Assembly: GCA_034769895.1 (NCBI GenBank)
Contig: CM068373.1
Coordinates: 279,009,658 to 279,073,657 of the forward strand
Origin: Magicicada septendecula
Taxonomy: Eukaryota > Arthropoda > Insecta > Hemiptera > Cicadidae
DNA: 64,000 nucleotides
Direction: 5' to 3'
Part shown: piece after piece, positions 1 to 53,405 of the stretch
Position numbering within the stretch: the first letter of the stretch is position 1
Layout of the letters: the number at the start of each line of letters is the position of its first letter
Program-made: the position numbers and the translations under genes
Notes under the pieces: model-generated
Database searches by the model: none
Told to the model about the DNA's origin: nothing
The model's input: only the letters and a program-made list of their open reading frames with translations

Positions 1-599
1 TTTCCTTTATTTAAAAACTTTAGGAATTTTTTGTCTGGAATGAAGAATACTACGAAGAAATGTTTCAGATTTAACCATAGTAGTGCACACTTAGTTTTGA
101 TATATTTTACTTTCGTGGCTGTACTAGGCACTGTTATATTCTTGGGCGATTACTTCTATTTGGTCGTTAAGAGGGTACCCTAGATTGTCAATATATACCG
201 CAAGAAGTTCAAAAATATTTTAATTCAAGGAGTAAAATTAAAGATTGGAACACTTGATCTAAGAAAAGATGTTCTGGGGTGTCTGAGACCCCAAGATGCT
301 TTAAGGGTTAAATAATCACCAAAAGTCACAAATAATAATGTGATTTTAATTAAAACGTGGCAACAATGAAAAAACAGAATTACGTACAAATACCGTGATG
401 AATGAAAAAATTAAAGTTTTATAGTACGGTATGATATAAAATTAGTATAGTACAGTATAATTTTATACAATTATATATTTTTAAAACAATATTAGTTTTT
501 TCGTATGCAAACTAGCAAAGGATATATTATCACAAAGTATTAAACTAAAACATGTTACTAAAATAAGTTAAACTAAAATAAAAACTAAATCAAAAAACT
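1..599. other. AT-rich sequence without recognisable gene
   Basis: I see no convincing coding frame, terminal repeat or RNA gene here. The stretch is AT-rich with short runs of ATA/TTA words. It may be the 3' part of the hAT-like element whose transposase starts at about 610 on the minus strand, because no left terminal inverted repeat of that element is visible in the window. Confidence 0.4.
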
Positions 600-609
600 A
601 AAAAATGTT

Positions 610-2943
610 AAACTAAAATAAGTTTTCTTGGATTTTCAGAAAACCTTTTCAGCACTTCCTTCTCCAATTGCTCCTTTTTTTCTAAAGCAGTTTTTCTGTG
701 GACACTCATTAAGCATAGTCCATTGAGACGCTCCCCTGTCATCGTCGACCTAAGCCAGGTCTTTACTCTCCGCAACGTACTAAACGACCGCTCTACAGTA
801 CAAGTGGTGCAAGGCAGAGTAATAGAGATAAGCAGCGCTTTTTTTGTGGCCGGGTAAAAGATTTCAGCCTCTTTTACTAGATCTGCTATTGTCAGTTTTT
901 TTTAGCTGCTCTTTATTGAGTTACTTCTTCTCCCACATAGTGTACCATAATTCAACTTCGGAGGCAACATCTTTTAAGTTATAATAATCTGAGAACTCCT
1001 CGACTTTTATTTTAAAGTCTTTCATGGTTATCTCGAGCATAATTAACGGATCAGATGTAGAGACAAAATTGAAAAGGCAGGTGAGTATTCATCTGAAAAA
1101 CGTGCCTCCAGTGAAGAAACTAATGAATCCAAGTAAGGAATTACCAAGGATCTGTTCCAGTACTCTAAAGGACTGGAAGCTGGAGGATTGGAGCGATGTT
1201 TTTGTTTTTGAATAGATCTTGGGACTGTCAATTCCACTCTAACATCTTTGGTAATCTCGTCGACACCATTTACAAGCTCTGTAGTAACTTTCTCTGCATC
1301 ACTACGATGAGTTGTTATCACTCCAAGGATCCGTTTGATGTGTTTTGAGCATTGGACCAGGTCCAGGGTTTTAAATTGAAGAGCATTTACAACAGGTTCC
1401 AATAAGGCAGAATATTTGGCTATCAAGGCAACAGCAACAATAAATTCAGGTTTTGTGGCTGCAGAATGTAATTGAAATGCCTGATTCCTCGTGTTCGAAT
1501 TTCCTTCTTCCAGTGATAATCTCAACAACCCTTCAACAATTTTTATGAAATGCTCGTTAAAAACTGAAATACTCTTGTATTTTTGGGACCATCGCAACTC
1601 ACAGAGCATTGGAATGTTCGGGGCGTAGCGTCTTCTCAACACTGACTCTCTGAAGAACCTTATAATATCTTTGATAGTGGCGATGGTGTTGCGTATTTGT
1701 GGAACACTATTCAAGTCATTTACAACAAGATTTAATTTGTGTGATGCACAATGAAAGAAGATAGCTTTCTCATACTTATTTCTTATAATTGATTGTACAC
1801 CTCCATACTTGCCAGCCATAGATGAACATCCATCATAACCCGGACCTACACATTTCTTAGGGTCAAGTCCTTCTTTTTCCAGAAACTTGTCTATCGCTGT
1901 TGCAATCGTGATGGCATTGAGGGCAGGAAGTTCCACAAAACCCACAAACTCTTCCCGAACTTGCATTTCTTTTTCATCGAAGAAGCGCAAACCGATAGAC
2001 AGCTGCTCTTTCCCAGATATATCAGCAGTCTCATCTGCCAGCACGCTAAAGGCAAATGCCTTCTTTGCTTGTTCTATAATGTCATTTTTGATAACAGCTC
2101 CGCAGAGATCAATAATTTCATTCTGGATCTGAGGGGACATATATGTTGCATTTTTTCTCATATTAAGGATATCACAGTGACGTTTTAGTTCTTGGTCACC
2201 AGCATCGATTCGGAAGTGGATCAGGTCTTGAAATACACCTTCATGCTGCTCATTTCCCCTCAAAGGCAAATCATGGGTACCACAAAATATTATTGTAGAA
2301 ATTATCGATGCTAAGATTTTTTTGTTTTCTTCTATTAGTATCTTGTGGCCCGATATCACCTGAACGTCGACAGGAATTTCGTCCATAAAGGTTTTGGCTG
2401 CACTGACTGCAGCTTTGTGCCAGTGGGTGGAAGCATGACTTTTGCAATTTTCATGTAAATGTTTGTAACGTATGAAAGGAGTTACAATGAACGATCCTAA
2501 AACACCCTTCACTGTACCAGGAAGGGGTGGGAACAGCACACAGAATTTGCAAAGTGCGCCTTTCGACCCCTTCGAATATGCTAACCAAGGGGAGTAAGTT
2601 TGAAGCCAACCGTGATTAAACTTCCTGCTTGAGAGGCCGACAACTTTAGCAAAGTCATAAGTAGTGGGTGGAACCCAACAGTTTGTCAACAGTTCCTTTT
2701 TTTTTTTGGCGCTGTCATCTGAGACGTCCGTCCGATCCACCGACCCAAATCATTCTCACACTCACAGCAGTCTTCAACATCAGGTTTAGGTGACTCGCTG
2801 AGTGTTGGAATGGAAGAAGGCCCTGGTTGAAGCTCAACAGGGCAAGGTGCTGGTGAGGTTTTAACTTTCTTCTCGCTTTCACGTTTATCGCTGTCATCTA
2901 AATCCCTTTTTTTGCTCCCTAAAATAAAGAAGAGAATTCCCAA
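610..2943 (-). pseudogene. hAT transposase, ZMYM1-like, frameshifted
   Basis: The main frame (1043-2740, about 565 codons) encodes a TTF-type zinc-finger region near its start (KGALCKFCVLFPP, then HxxxxxH-type spacing) and a DUF4371-like hAT catalytic region with LADETADISGKEQLS, GYDGCSSMAGKYGG and FFHCASHKLNL, all typical of ZMYM1 / 'repressor of inhibitor of protein kinase'-like transposases. An N-terminal acidic piece lies in another frame (2686-2943), joined across a run of ten or more T's near 2700. The C-terminal hAT dimerisation domain (CTVERSFSTLRRVKTWLR) lies in another frame at about 620-900. With at least two frameshifts the gene cannot make a full transposase, so it is a fossil. 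Identification is strong at superfamily level. Confidence 0.85.
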
Positions 2944-3163
2944 ATAAAGAAGATCATGCAGGAAAAATTAAACAAATTTATTTTTACATTACCGCATACA
3001 GGAAGGTGTGTCCAAATTTCTTTCAGTTTGTTACTTTTCTTTTAATTTTTTATTAAATGAAATAACTTTACATTTTTTCTAAATAAATATAATTTTTCAC
3101 CGTTTAGACATTTCATCAAGAAGTCGCTAGGGTGGCGCTGCTGATGCCGAAACAAGGCGAATA

Positions 3164-3405
3164 TAATTGAGCCGGTGAGAATGAAAGTGGCGTAAGTCAC
3201 TTTATGGCTAATTGGAGAAATTTAATGGTTTGTTAAAATTGTTATTGAAAAATCAAATAAAAAGATACTGTAATACTAAAAACTGATCACTGTCTACATG
3301 TAAGTGATTAATCTGATTTATAAATATGTATTCTGCATGTTTTTATATACTTTATATATTAAAATTTTATGACTTATTCCACTTTCATTCTCACCGGCTC
3401 AATTA
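3164..3405. mobile_element. 242-bp MITE with 27-bp inverted ends
   Basis: The left end (3164-3190, starting TAATTGAGCCGGTGAGAATG) and right end (3379-3405) are perfect reverse complements over 27 bp. Between them is AT-rich non-coding sequence. The outermost TA on each side could be the target duplication, which would fit a Tc1/mariner-type MITE. It is nested in the upstream part of the hAT element. Confidence 0.75.
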
Positions 3406-3435
3406 ACATAGCAGTTTTGAATATGGCGGAAACCA

Positions 3436-3971
3436 ATCAGCAAGTAGGGATGGGTATCGATCGCCAACTTATTAATATTTGATATCGATAAAATATCGAG
3501 TCATTAACATCGATATATAAATATTATCGAAGGAAAACCATCGATATATCGGTCATGATTTAAGTTCAAGTTGGAAGTACAGAGATTTATAATTTCCCCC
3601 AAGTGAGTCTGTTCCGTCTTTGATTCTGTTTATCTTTTATGTGACTTGGATAGAAATAATGTAAAAAACAAACATCACTTAGACCAATTGTTATTATAAA
3701 TAGTAAATATCGATACTTGGACACTCATTTAAATGGATGTTGAATAGCTGAGTGGTTCCTAAACTGTTCCGCATAAAAACTCAAAAAAGGTAATTTGAAA
3801 CTGATTTTAAAATAAAACTACACGAAGTCAACTATTCTCGTATTCAGCTGTCAAGGACATAAACAAGAAAATAAGAAAACATTATCATAAAATAAGAAAA
3901 ACATCGATAATTGAAAGGACAATATCGATATTTTGATATATCAATATATCGATACCCATCCCTATCAGCAA
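3436..3971. mobile_element. hAT-type MITE with 8-bp target duplication
   Basis: The direct repeat ATCAGCAA at 3436-3443 and 3964-3971 flanks a 520-bp element. Its ends read AGGGATGGGTATCGAT (3446-3461) and the reverse complement (3948-3963). The interior is full of TATCGATA words. An 8-bp target duplication is the hallmark of hAT insertion. There is no coding capacity. Confidence 0.8.
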
Positions 3972-5187
3972 TCTTAAGGCATCAGCACTACTATCCCTAG
4001 ACTAGACTTATACTCTCATGCTTACTCTGCTACAACCCTGATCACAAGCGTTGTAAAAAAATTATATCCACCATCTTTTTTCAAAAATTTCACAACCCTG
4101 GTTATTACGCCAAGTAAGTGAATATTCGCAAAGTGGAACGAGACGAAATGGCCGATTAAAATGTAATTTTTTTTTCTTTTTTTATATCTTGTTATTGCGA
4201 GAGGTATTTTGAAATCATAAAATACACATCTGCTTGTAATTAGTGTATCCGAAATTTTAGTTTTGGAAATTGGAAGCGTCCGAATAATCGAAACTTAACC
4301 TAACTTTCTTCACTCAGGGAGAGTTCTGTAGTCTTGACTTTTTTGAGACAAAAAAAATAACGTAACCACTATAGGTATAATTATAAATACTATTACGTGA
4401 CCAATATATTTTAATACTATTCAACGTTGTAGAAATATCCTGAAATTTTAGAAATCGACATAAAAAATTAATGGCTAATTTACCTTTAAAAAACTTTCGT
4501 ATATCCATTTTACTACTAACTATTGATGTGTCCTGTAGGTACTGTGGATGAAGTGAGGTCTCTGATGAGGTTAGGCTATATTTAAATAAAGACGGAAACT
4601 AAAAAGAAGCTTGCAAAGCCGAGTTGAGCTATAACGCGACTGGTCTGTTCATCAGGAAAATGGCGGATGCTTTAAAACTAGGGACTTACAAAAGCGGGAA
4701 GTTCAAAACTGTAAATTAACTATGTGTTTCTTTAATTCTTTAAAGTAAAGTAAGGATAACTGTCCATCACTGCTCCTGTTCTAGCACTCCTCGCATGCGT
4801 TTTTTATCTACTTTTATTTTCTATTTTTTACTTTGTAACTTGATCTAGGGGGGGGCAGCTGCCCCTCCCTGCCCCCCCTTGGCTACGCCCCTGCAACTAG
4901 GTATATGTGTGGTGCATACGGAGTTACATATAACAACATATAATAACATTCCTCTGGGTGCTGCAGGTAATCATTAAAATGCTGTTACTATAAGTTTAAT
5001 TTATAACTATTTGAAATCAGCGAGTCATTTCTCTCACGAAAATATAAAAAAATATGTATGTGGTTCCCTGTCTGTATGTTTATGTATTCATTCAGTGAAC
5101 TTTCTTAATTTATTTCAGGTTTAGAGATCTGTTTTCTACAGTACAGTCAGGTTATTTTGCTGTTGCAGATTGCCATGCGGCCTGAGG

Positions 5188-46177
<40,990 letters not shown>

Positions 46178-46774
46178 TGTTCGAACCAGATCAGACCGAA
46201 CCGTTCCTACTATCACGCCAGGGACTCGCGTGTCTGAACCGGTTCCGGCAATGATCTGTTCTTTATATAAAGTGCATTTATTTGAATACTATCAGTTGCT
46301 AGACACAAGGTTTAGTATGATTACTAACGTGTAAGAAAAATTACTGAATTGCTTATAACGGCTTATGAGTGCATCGTTAGTTACTGAGTGGGACGTTCAT
46401 TTCGAAATTAGACTTGTCCGGTCGTGACTTGTGGTGATAGCAGTGCGTTTCATGAGACCATTTCAGAAACTGTCAAATTATTTATTACGTTAAGATCGAT
46501 TGAAATAACTTATATTTATTGTATACAAACATTCCGGTAAAGATGATTATAAACTGTACACTTTTGGAAGGCGGCTGAGAGTTGCGGTCTTTATCTACGC
46601 GTAACGCGTGGGGTGGAAAACTACGTCTAAAGGCGGGCCAGTCACAACGGGGTCGTATTTTGAAAGGCTTTAGAGATATGGTTACCCTAAAAAAATATTA
46701 GCTTGGATCTGTATAAACTGGAGGAAGATATGAAGAACTGAACGGCTGGGGCAGAACTATGAGGCATGGTGGAC
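46178..46774 (+). other. Downstream of receptor stop, probable 3' UTR
   Basis: No coding. No canonical AATAAA is seen in the first 600 bases. AAATAAA-type words appear farther right (near 47965 and 48598), so the 3' UTR could be long, but its end cannot be fixed. Confidence 0.35.
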
Positions 46775-46910
46775 TGTAAGGGACGTAGGGACGGAGAGGT
46801 GTGGGACGTTCGAGGAAGCGCTGGAGTGACCAGCTCTAATCTTTGCCAGTTTGAGACCGGAACAAACCATCCTTCGTTTAATCCTTGGAGATGATGATGA
46901 TAATGATATA
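46775..46910 (+). repeat. LINE 3' end with GATGAT tail
   Basis: GGACGGAGAGGTGTGGGACG and GAAGCGCTGGAGTGACCAGC match 59220-59270, followed by AACAAACCATCCTT and a GATGATGATGAT tail. It encodes the GRRGVGR-RKRW end of the same LINE as 8415-9075. Confidence 0.75.
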
Positions 46911-48935
46911 TCAGATTACCTGTTTCGTTCGACGACTATTATAATTTAAATTTTATGTTCCACTTTCAAATTAACAAAAACTAATTAAACCCATGTGTAA
47001 TAAAAGCCACGAGAAGAAAAGATCAAGGGTAAAATCGGATAATGAAGAAATCGAACAACTGAAGGAATTTGCTAGTAAGGCAGTGTGATTAAAAATTCAG
47101 TAGGTGTAAGTCAGAATTAAAACGAAGAGTTATGCTAATCAAACTGTTAAAATATAAAGGAAACTTCTCACAACTAACCAAATGAACTTAAAAGTTAGGA
47201 AGACTTTTTCGATACCTTTTGTTTGTTTCTTACTTTACGAAAGTAAAACCTGGGCCTTAGAGAAGAAGGACAAGGTCCGGCTGTAGGCAGTAAAGTGTGT
47301 GAAGGAGAAGGATGATAAAGATATGTTGTATTGAAAGAAAAACAAATGTTGAGGTTTTTAAGGAAGTATAACAAGGAGAAGAAAACTTTTAAAAGCAATC
47401 GTGAGAAATAGAATTTAATATTTAAACAAATGAATTTCTATGGAAATATGACCAACTCCGTTATGACTTGGTTATATTAGTGTGTGCCACTAAACATATA
47501 ACTTCATTCATTAACCATAAACAAAATCTTCATTCATTTCGCACATGCGCACAACAGTCTTGAACAGTTTTTCATAGTGTCGGCTGCCATAAGGCTAGCG
47601 AGAACATTAGCACGCTAGTGGCATTGTGAAGCGACACTGTGTGACAGAGAGGCTATTGTGTGAGTGATACATTGCACTGTTATAGCGCTGTCTCACCGCT
47701 CTACTCTCTAGACATCTTATACTTTAAGTGAGAGTAATTAATTCTTTGGATCGGCACAGTTGAGTGCTCAAAAAGGACTGCCAGGTTTCTACAACAAAAG
47801 GACACAACAATTACGTGTTTTTTTGTTTGTTTTTTAACTTAGTGAGAAATTTCGGAGGACGAATTTCAACTACCGCAAACTATCATCTGCGTGTTCAACT
47901 TAAGCCTACCAGATAAACACGAAACACGACTGACTATTATTAATGCACATATTCTTACGCTAAATAAACATTATATACCGTAGTTAATGAATTGTGTCCA
48001 ACGACAACAATTTTATTCAACTCTACATAAAATGTTTAACTGACATATGCCAAAGAAGACGTAGCTACTACAAATCGTAATACTAAAGACGAATTTCGAG
48101 GAATGAATTTTATCAAAACCGTAGGCTTATGTTTCCTAACAACCACGAAGACGCCTAAGAAAGTGTTTTGCATTAATTGTATAAAATAACAAAGAAGAAT
48201 ATTGAATAAACGAACGGAAGTCATCCTGCCCGACGAGAGGCCCGATTGTAATCCGCTGCACTTGTGTGTGTATGTGTGTGTGTGTGTGTTTCAGAGGATG
48301 CTCGTCTTTGCGCCCGGCCGCCTTCGGAAAGTGAACAGAGTCTATAATTTATTTTACAAAACAAACATGATTTTTTTTTAGTTGATAACGAAAGACACGA
48401 TTTTGTGGCTTTGTAAAGAAAGAAAAAACACCGCTTTAAACTGTTTCAACATTACAAGAACACTGCAAGAAGTGTTTGTATAACACTACCTGTAAGATAT
48501 ACCGTGATTGTGCCAATCATTACTTTGTAGAAGAAGAGCTGAGCTACCTGTCAGTGTTTTGTTTTTTGCATAGCGTACTAAATTTTCTTTACAAAAATAA
48601 ATAAAGTAAAGAAACAGTGTATTTTTCATGTTCATATTGTACGTAAGGTGATAATAATCATTATAATTTACAAGTCGTGTATCTTAAGAAAATATATGTT
48701 TATTTATTGTATTTATAGGGTAGTTGTAACTGCACAAACTATGTACGAATGATTACTTCCGTTTTTGTTTCTAACTTTATTCTAATTATAGCTTAGAACT
48801 TAGCGTATTTAGAAAGTATGATGAATTGTTTGTGTGTACTGGGAAGATTTTGTTTGCATGCTGAATGCTTGACATACGCGAGTCTATGTATTTGACAAAA
48901 GGAAATCAGGTATTTTGTATATATGTAAAAGCGAA
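46911..48935. other. Unassigned 3' flank of the receptor gene
   Basis: About 2 kb without recognised elements. A short GT run lies at 48263-48290. The stretch 47560-47760 is moderately GC-rich and could be transcribed sequence, but no frame is convincing. Confidence 0.3.
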
Positions 48936-49092
48936 TTAATGTATAGCCCATGGCCGTCTTTCGCATCCCATTTTATTAATGTATAGCCCATGGCCGTCTT
49001 TCGCATCCCAGTTTATTAATGTATAGCCCATGCCGTCTTTCGCATCCCAGTTTATTAATGTATAGCCCATGGCCGTCTTTCGCATCCCAGTT
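48936..49092. repeat. 40-bp tandem repeat, 4 units
   Basis: ATTAATGTATAGCCCATGGC starts at 48936, 48976, 49016 and 49055 (the last interval is 39 because one unit has lost a G). The units are otherwise almost identical, indicating a recent expansion. Confidence 0.93.
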
Positions 49093-49440
49093 TCCACTAC
49101 CTTTTACTTATTCCTCTGATTTATCACATATTCTTCTGATTAACCCCCTTCTACCCATTGCATCTTTTACCTCTGTTTCCCGAATGTGTTTTGGTCTTCC
49201 TTTCTTTCTTCAGTTCGGTGGTGTCCGTTCGGTTATCTCCATTTGCCATCTATTTCCATATATTGTTTTAACTTTTCCGAACCATTTCAAGCGTTTTACT
49301 TCCGTTTTTACTCCAATGTCAATGCCGTTGTCCAGTTCTTCTCGATTGTCTGCGTTTCTCACTTTATATAATCTTGTTTCCACTCGACATCGCCTCCAGA
49401 AATCCATTTCCGTCGCTCTAATACGTCACTTGTTTCTTTG
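49093..49440 (-). pseudogene. LINE C-terminal fragment
   Basis: The minus strand reads MDFWRRCRVETRLYKVRNAD and VKRLKWFGKVKTIYGNRW, the C-terminal region of endonuclease-RT LINEs (usual form: KRLKWFGH--RM---R). It is short and degraded. Confidence 0.6.
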
Positions 49441-49534
49441 ACTAATTTCCTATATTTAGGCTTCGTACGTTGATACACTCGCTGTATTAGGTTTTATAAA
49501 ATTCTCATCTTGTTGTTTTTGCAATGTTTTATCG

Positions 49535-49960
49535 TCACCATCACACGGTATAGGCAAGATGCTGCCTGTTCCGTCTTCAAAAATCCTCCACCCATCTCTT
49601 CCTGGGTCTACCCACACACCTTTGTCTTATAGGTCTGTATTTCCAGACTTGTGTGGCCAATCTGGAATCTGACATTCTTTTAAAGAGTTCCTTTCACCGT
49701 TGTTTGTAACCTTTTAATTTTTCATTTAATTTAAAAACTTGTTACACTTCTCTTATGGCCTCATTTCTTATACGGCCTAGTTTAGAACACCTTTTAACTC
49801 CTCTTAAGAATGCTAATTTCGAGACCTGTAGTTTACAGCCTTTTTTATTTTGGTTGGTCTATAATTCACACCTTTAGGACAGTACAGGGACCGCCATAAC
49901 GTTGTGTCTCGACGTACCTTGTTTCTATAAATACGGTTGATAGCAACGTTTTATTCCATA
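49535..49960 (-). repeat. LINE 3' end, same family as 12806-13059
   Basis: Shared words in order: CACACGGTATAGGCAAGATG, CCATCTCTTCCTGGGTCTAC, TATTTCCAGACTTGTGTGGC, TCTGGAATCTGACATTCTTT, CTTATGGCCTCATTTCTTAT and the GGACAGTACAGGGACCGCC end. This copy is not interrupted by the MITE and gives the empty site for 13060-15735. Confidence 0.75.
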
Positions 49961-50155
49961 GAATACTGTTTAGTTGTCTTGTGGATGTTCATGCTTGTCC
50001 GATTCAGGTAGTCTGTATGAAAGATAAATGATGGAAGATATAAGAAGGCGCATGGAGAGAGTCATTATCGTTTATGCTTTGAGGATGCAAATGTAGAAAG
50101 ACAGGAAAAGAAAAGTCAAAGAAGAAGTAATAGAGTGAGAGAAAGATATAGGCGC

Positions 50156-50159
<4 letters not shown>

Positions 50160-50194
<35 letters not shown>

Positions 50195-50262
50195 GAGGGG
50201 GGGGATTGAAAGGTAAAAAAGTCTTCTGTGTGTGTGTGTGCGCGCGCGCGCGTGTGTGTGAT
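50160..50262. repeat. (GA)n and (GT)n(GC)n microsatellites
   Basis: A GA run (50160-50191) is followed by G-runs and then a GT/GC/GT alternating tract at 50229-50260, a potential Z-DNA stretch. Confidence 0.9.
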
Positions 50263-50795
50263 TAAAATAGAGTAACCGGCAGATCAGAATGCGAGCCACG
50301 CGCTACTACTCATTTTGCTAACGTTTATTTGTGTACTAGCCTGACCTGAAAACATCGGGTTAGTGCTTTGTGTAACCCAACTACCAAATTATAAGCCCCT
50401 ACTACCAATAATGTATTGATAAGCTAAGTGAAAAAGTAAAATTTATACCTAGAAGAGAGTTCAAAATGTATGTTCCGGTGTATACATTCTGGTTTTAGAA
50501 CTTTCGTCGGGTGGACGTGCGACGAATGGTAGTAGGACACGTCGTTATTAAATGGCTCACCTCCTCCTCACCGTTCACTCTATGGGTGTTACGTAATGTT
50601 TCATAATACAATGTATGTTGCACATCATTCAACCAACATCATCAGATACACTATCGATCCAAGGTTATGTTACCCCAAGTTCCTTGAGACTATACAGTAT
50701 TGTATCGTCTATGGCAGGGCCGCTAGACACTTTGGTTGTTTGTCCATACGTAAGCTTCATAGCTACACTAATTTTTTGTAGCAGAGATTATAAAG
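50263..50795. other. Unassigned intergenic sequence
   Basis: No gene or repeat boundary is recognised. Confidence 0.35.
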
Positions 50796-52038
50796 TATAC
50801 GTTCAATAGAAACACGTGTAGAGGCTGTAAAGCATTTTTTTTAAGATTTTAAAAGACGTCTCCATTAACATTAAGGCATGAGTCCCACTGTTGCACTAAT
50901 CTGAAGATTATCTGCTGGTGAAATTCTTGCGGAACCATTTGCTCGGCGTCCGATTTGAACTGCCGTCCTTTTAGTGATTTCTTTAATGACCCGAAAACAT
51001 GATAATCGCACGGGGACAAGTCGGGACTGTAATGTGGATGTTGTAAGACTTCCCACTTCATACGACCAAGCATCGTCTGGGCTACATGGGGTCGAGCATT
51101 ATCTTGCAGAAGAATGACACCATTTGTGAGCTTCCCGTGACGTTTATTCTTGATGCTGACCTGTAAGCGTTTTAAGCTGTCTGCATATCGCTCAGCTTTG
51201 ATGTTGACATCAGGTTCTTTAAAATCTAAGAGCAGCATACCCTGATAATAAAAATACGGTCACCATTACTTTTCCTGCCGAAGGTTGAGACCGAGATTTT
51301 TTCGCCTTAGGAGATTGTGCATGCTTCCACTACATACTCTGACGTTTGGCTTCTGGTTCGTAGTGATAACACCAAGACTCATCGCCGGCAACAATTTGGT
51401 GTAGAAAGCCATTACCTTGTTGTTGATAGCGCATCAAATGCTGTAATGGTAAGGCCGAACGCAATTTTTCTGCTCGTCAGTAAGCAGTCGTGGAATCCAC
51501 TGAGCAGCAACTTTGTGATAACCAAGACTATGAACGATGGACTGAACAGTTCCCACGCTGATGCTCAACATTTGAAAAAGTTCTCTAACTTTGATGCTTA
51601 TTTGCGAGTAAAGCAGTTTCCAGCTGTCTCACATTTTCATCTGATGCTGCAACACGTGCAGCTCCGGGACGGGCCAGATCTTTAGTGGGTTCTCTTCCTT
51701 GTCGAAATTTATTGCACCACTCAACCACTGCCGTATGAGAATAACTATAGTCACCATACACAGTTTTCATTCTGGTATAAACTTCCATTAACTGACGCCC
51801 CTCAGCCGCCAAAAACTGAATAACGAACGGCACGCAATTATCTTTGGACGGATTGTTTATCATAGATGCCACTTTTCAACCCAGTCACAACGCTTAGAAA
51901 AGAGCAAAACGCAAATATTTTTAACAGACGCTTCACTAGTACTTAAACAGACAATATAAACAAATGAATTCCGTTGCCATTGCGAGGAAGTCACGGCTGC
52001 GCAGGTCAAACGTATTTCTATTGAACAATCCTCGTATA
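50796..52038 (-). mobile_element. mariner element, decayed
   Basis: The left end (TATACGTTCAATAGAAACAC) and right end (reverse complement TATACG, a 7-base insert, then TTCAATAGAAATACG) are inverted. Length is about 1.24 kb, usual for mariner. It encodes a frameshifted transposase on the minus strand. Confidence 0.8.
50849..51872 (-). pseudogene. mariner transposase, frameshifted
   Basis: The N-terminal frame (51585-51872) has the Mos1-type helix-turn-helix region (MKTVYGDYSYSHTAVVEWCN followed by KFRQGREPTKDLARPG). The C-terminal frame (50849-51238) has the DDE/D residues in VILLQDNARPHVA and HPHYSPDLSPCDYHVFGSLK, the [D,D34D] signature. The centre (51240-51585) is frameshifted. Confidence 0.88.
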
Positions 52039-52388
52039 CGTTGCCAGCTGTAGGAAATTTGGACAAGGAAAAAGAGAATATTTTTCCCTGGGTCTGCACA
52101 TCTAAAAAGACAAACAAAACTTACATAACCTTGAATCGATCATTTCTACATGTCGTCGACTGAACCGCTTCTTGTTTTCACATTATTGTAAGTCATTATA
52201 TCTCATTGATTCCATTTAACTTATTATATAATATAAGTCGCCTTTAGTTACGCTATGTTTGTACATACATGTATGTTGTACTACACCAGAAATATGAACT
52301 GTAATAAAGATTTAAGATTTATTATACTGTCGTGTGTTACTGCCATTAATACCCTAGTACCCTAGTGTCCTTATCTATGTACAATACC
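52039..52388. other. AT-rich sequence, nothing recognised
   Basis: No feature is visible between the mariner and the MITE. Confidence 0.4.
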
Positions 52389-52915
52389 ATGGCCGGCTCT
52401 AGTAGAAGGCCGGAATATTAAACGTGGCAACATTGGAACCAGCTGATATTTGAGGCCGACTAGACAATCTCTTAATTTATGTTTTTCAATAATCAAATCG
52501 CGTCATTTTTCATTACCGGTTAATAGTAGTTTTATAATTCTTCATTTTTTTGCAAATTAAAAATTTATTATATAAAATCCTGTTATATTATTTAAGAAAT
52601 ATAATAATTAACTCATTATTATACGAAACAGTATAATTTAATAAGATACGAATTAAATAATTAGAACAAAATTAATTCATAAGGCCTAACACTAATTTAC
52701 TAGTTTCTTCAACTTAAACGTAAAGTACTAAGTGCGCACAGATCTGTAATTTAGATTTAGCTATAAAGAGGCCTACTCATGATTTTAGTAATGCTATGAA
52801 ATTAAATCAAAATATAACATGTTCACTTTAGCTGTTTTATTACAATATGCTTATAGGCCTCAGACGCAACGTTGCCAGATTTAATATTCCGGCCTTCTAC
52901 TCTAGCCACGGCAAT
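52389..52915. mobile_element. Mutator-like MITE, complete copy (about 525 bp)
   Basis: The left end ATGGCCGGCTCTAGTAGAAG and right end (…CCGGCCTTCTACTCTAGCCA) are inverted. The interior (TTTTTCAATAATCAAATCGC and CATAAGGCCTAACACTAA) matches the split copy at 13060-15735. No clear target duplication remains. Confidence 0.85.
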
Positions 52916-52939
52916 ACGCATCGCAAGGTTTGACAGGTG

Positions 52940-53060
52940 AAAGGTATGTAGATTCCCGGTCATTTTCCCGAATCGATTTTTCCGAATGACGAAATACCCG
53001 AAATCATTTTGCCCGAATAGCCTACTTTTTTGCCGAATCCATTTTCCCGAAGTTTGTAAT
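52940..53060. repeat. Cluster of CCCGAA / CCGAAT words
   Basis: TTCCCGAAT, TTTCCGAAT, ACCCGAAA, GCCCGAAT, GCCGAATC and TTCCCGAAG occur within about 100 bp. This could be the subterminal region of an unidentified DNA element. Confidence 0.5.
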
Positions 53061-53186
53061 TATGTATTTTGATTCCTGTTTGCTTTAATTGTAAATAAAC
53101 AAAATCAAAGGTTTATATAGAAGGTTTATATTAAACAAATAAATTTTTATTAGGGAAAGTGGAAAAGGTATCTAGGCAAAACGATT

Positions 53187-53405
53187 TTGGGTATCTCGTC
53201 ACAGGGGGAAAATGTCCATTCGCGAAAGTGGATTCGGGTAACTCCGGATACCAGGTGCGTAAACTGGCGACACTCGCCAGTAGTAAGCAGAAAAATGTAC
53301 TGGCTGTTAGGGACAAACTCGCAGCTAACAGTTGAAAACAAACTGCTGTTGTACAAACGAGTTCTGAAGCCTGTGGGGGTTTACGGAATTCAACTATGGG
53401 GTTGA
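53187..53405 (+). pseudogene. jockey-type LINE thumb fragment
   Basis: The plus strand reads MYWLLGTNSQLTVENKLLLY and KRVLKPVGVYGIQLWG, very close to the conserved jockey motif (W-YGIQLWG). It is only about 130 bp long and ends in a stop. Confidence 0.8.

Larger units (their letters stand above)
600..4893 (-). mobile_element. Decayed hAT superfamily transposon (ZMYM1-like), left end not seen
   Basis: A minus-strand hAT transposase lies at 610-2943. About 1.9 kb upstream of its start, at 4845-4893, is a G-rich terminus reading on the minus strand as CAGGGGCGTAGCCAAGG followed by G-runs and CAGCTGCCCC, which looks like the outer end of a hAT element. The region between gene and terminus carries two nested MITEs (3164-3405 and 3436-3971). 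The opposite terminus was not found and may lie beyond position 1. The assignment of gene and terminus to one element is inference. Confidence 0.55.

Noticed and set aside
49019..49441. 140-codon plus-strand open frame
   Set aside because: It is partly the 40-bp minisatellite and partly antisense to a LINE fragment.
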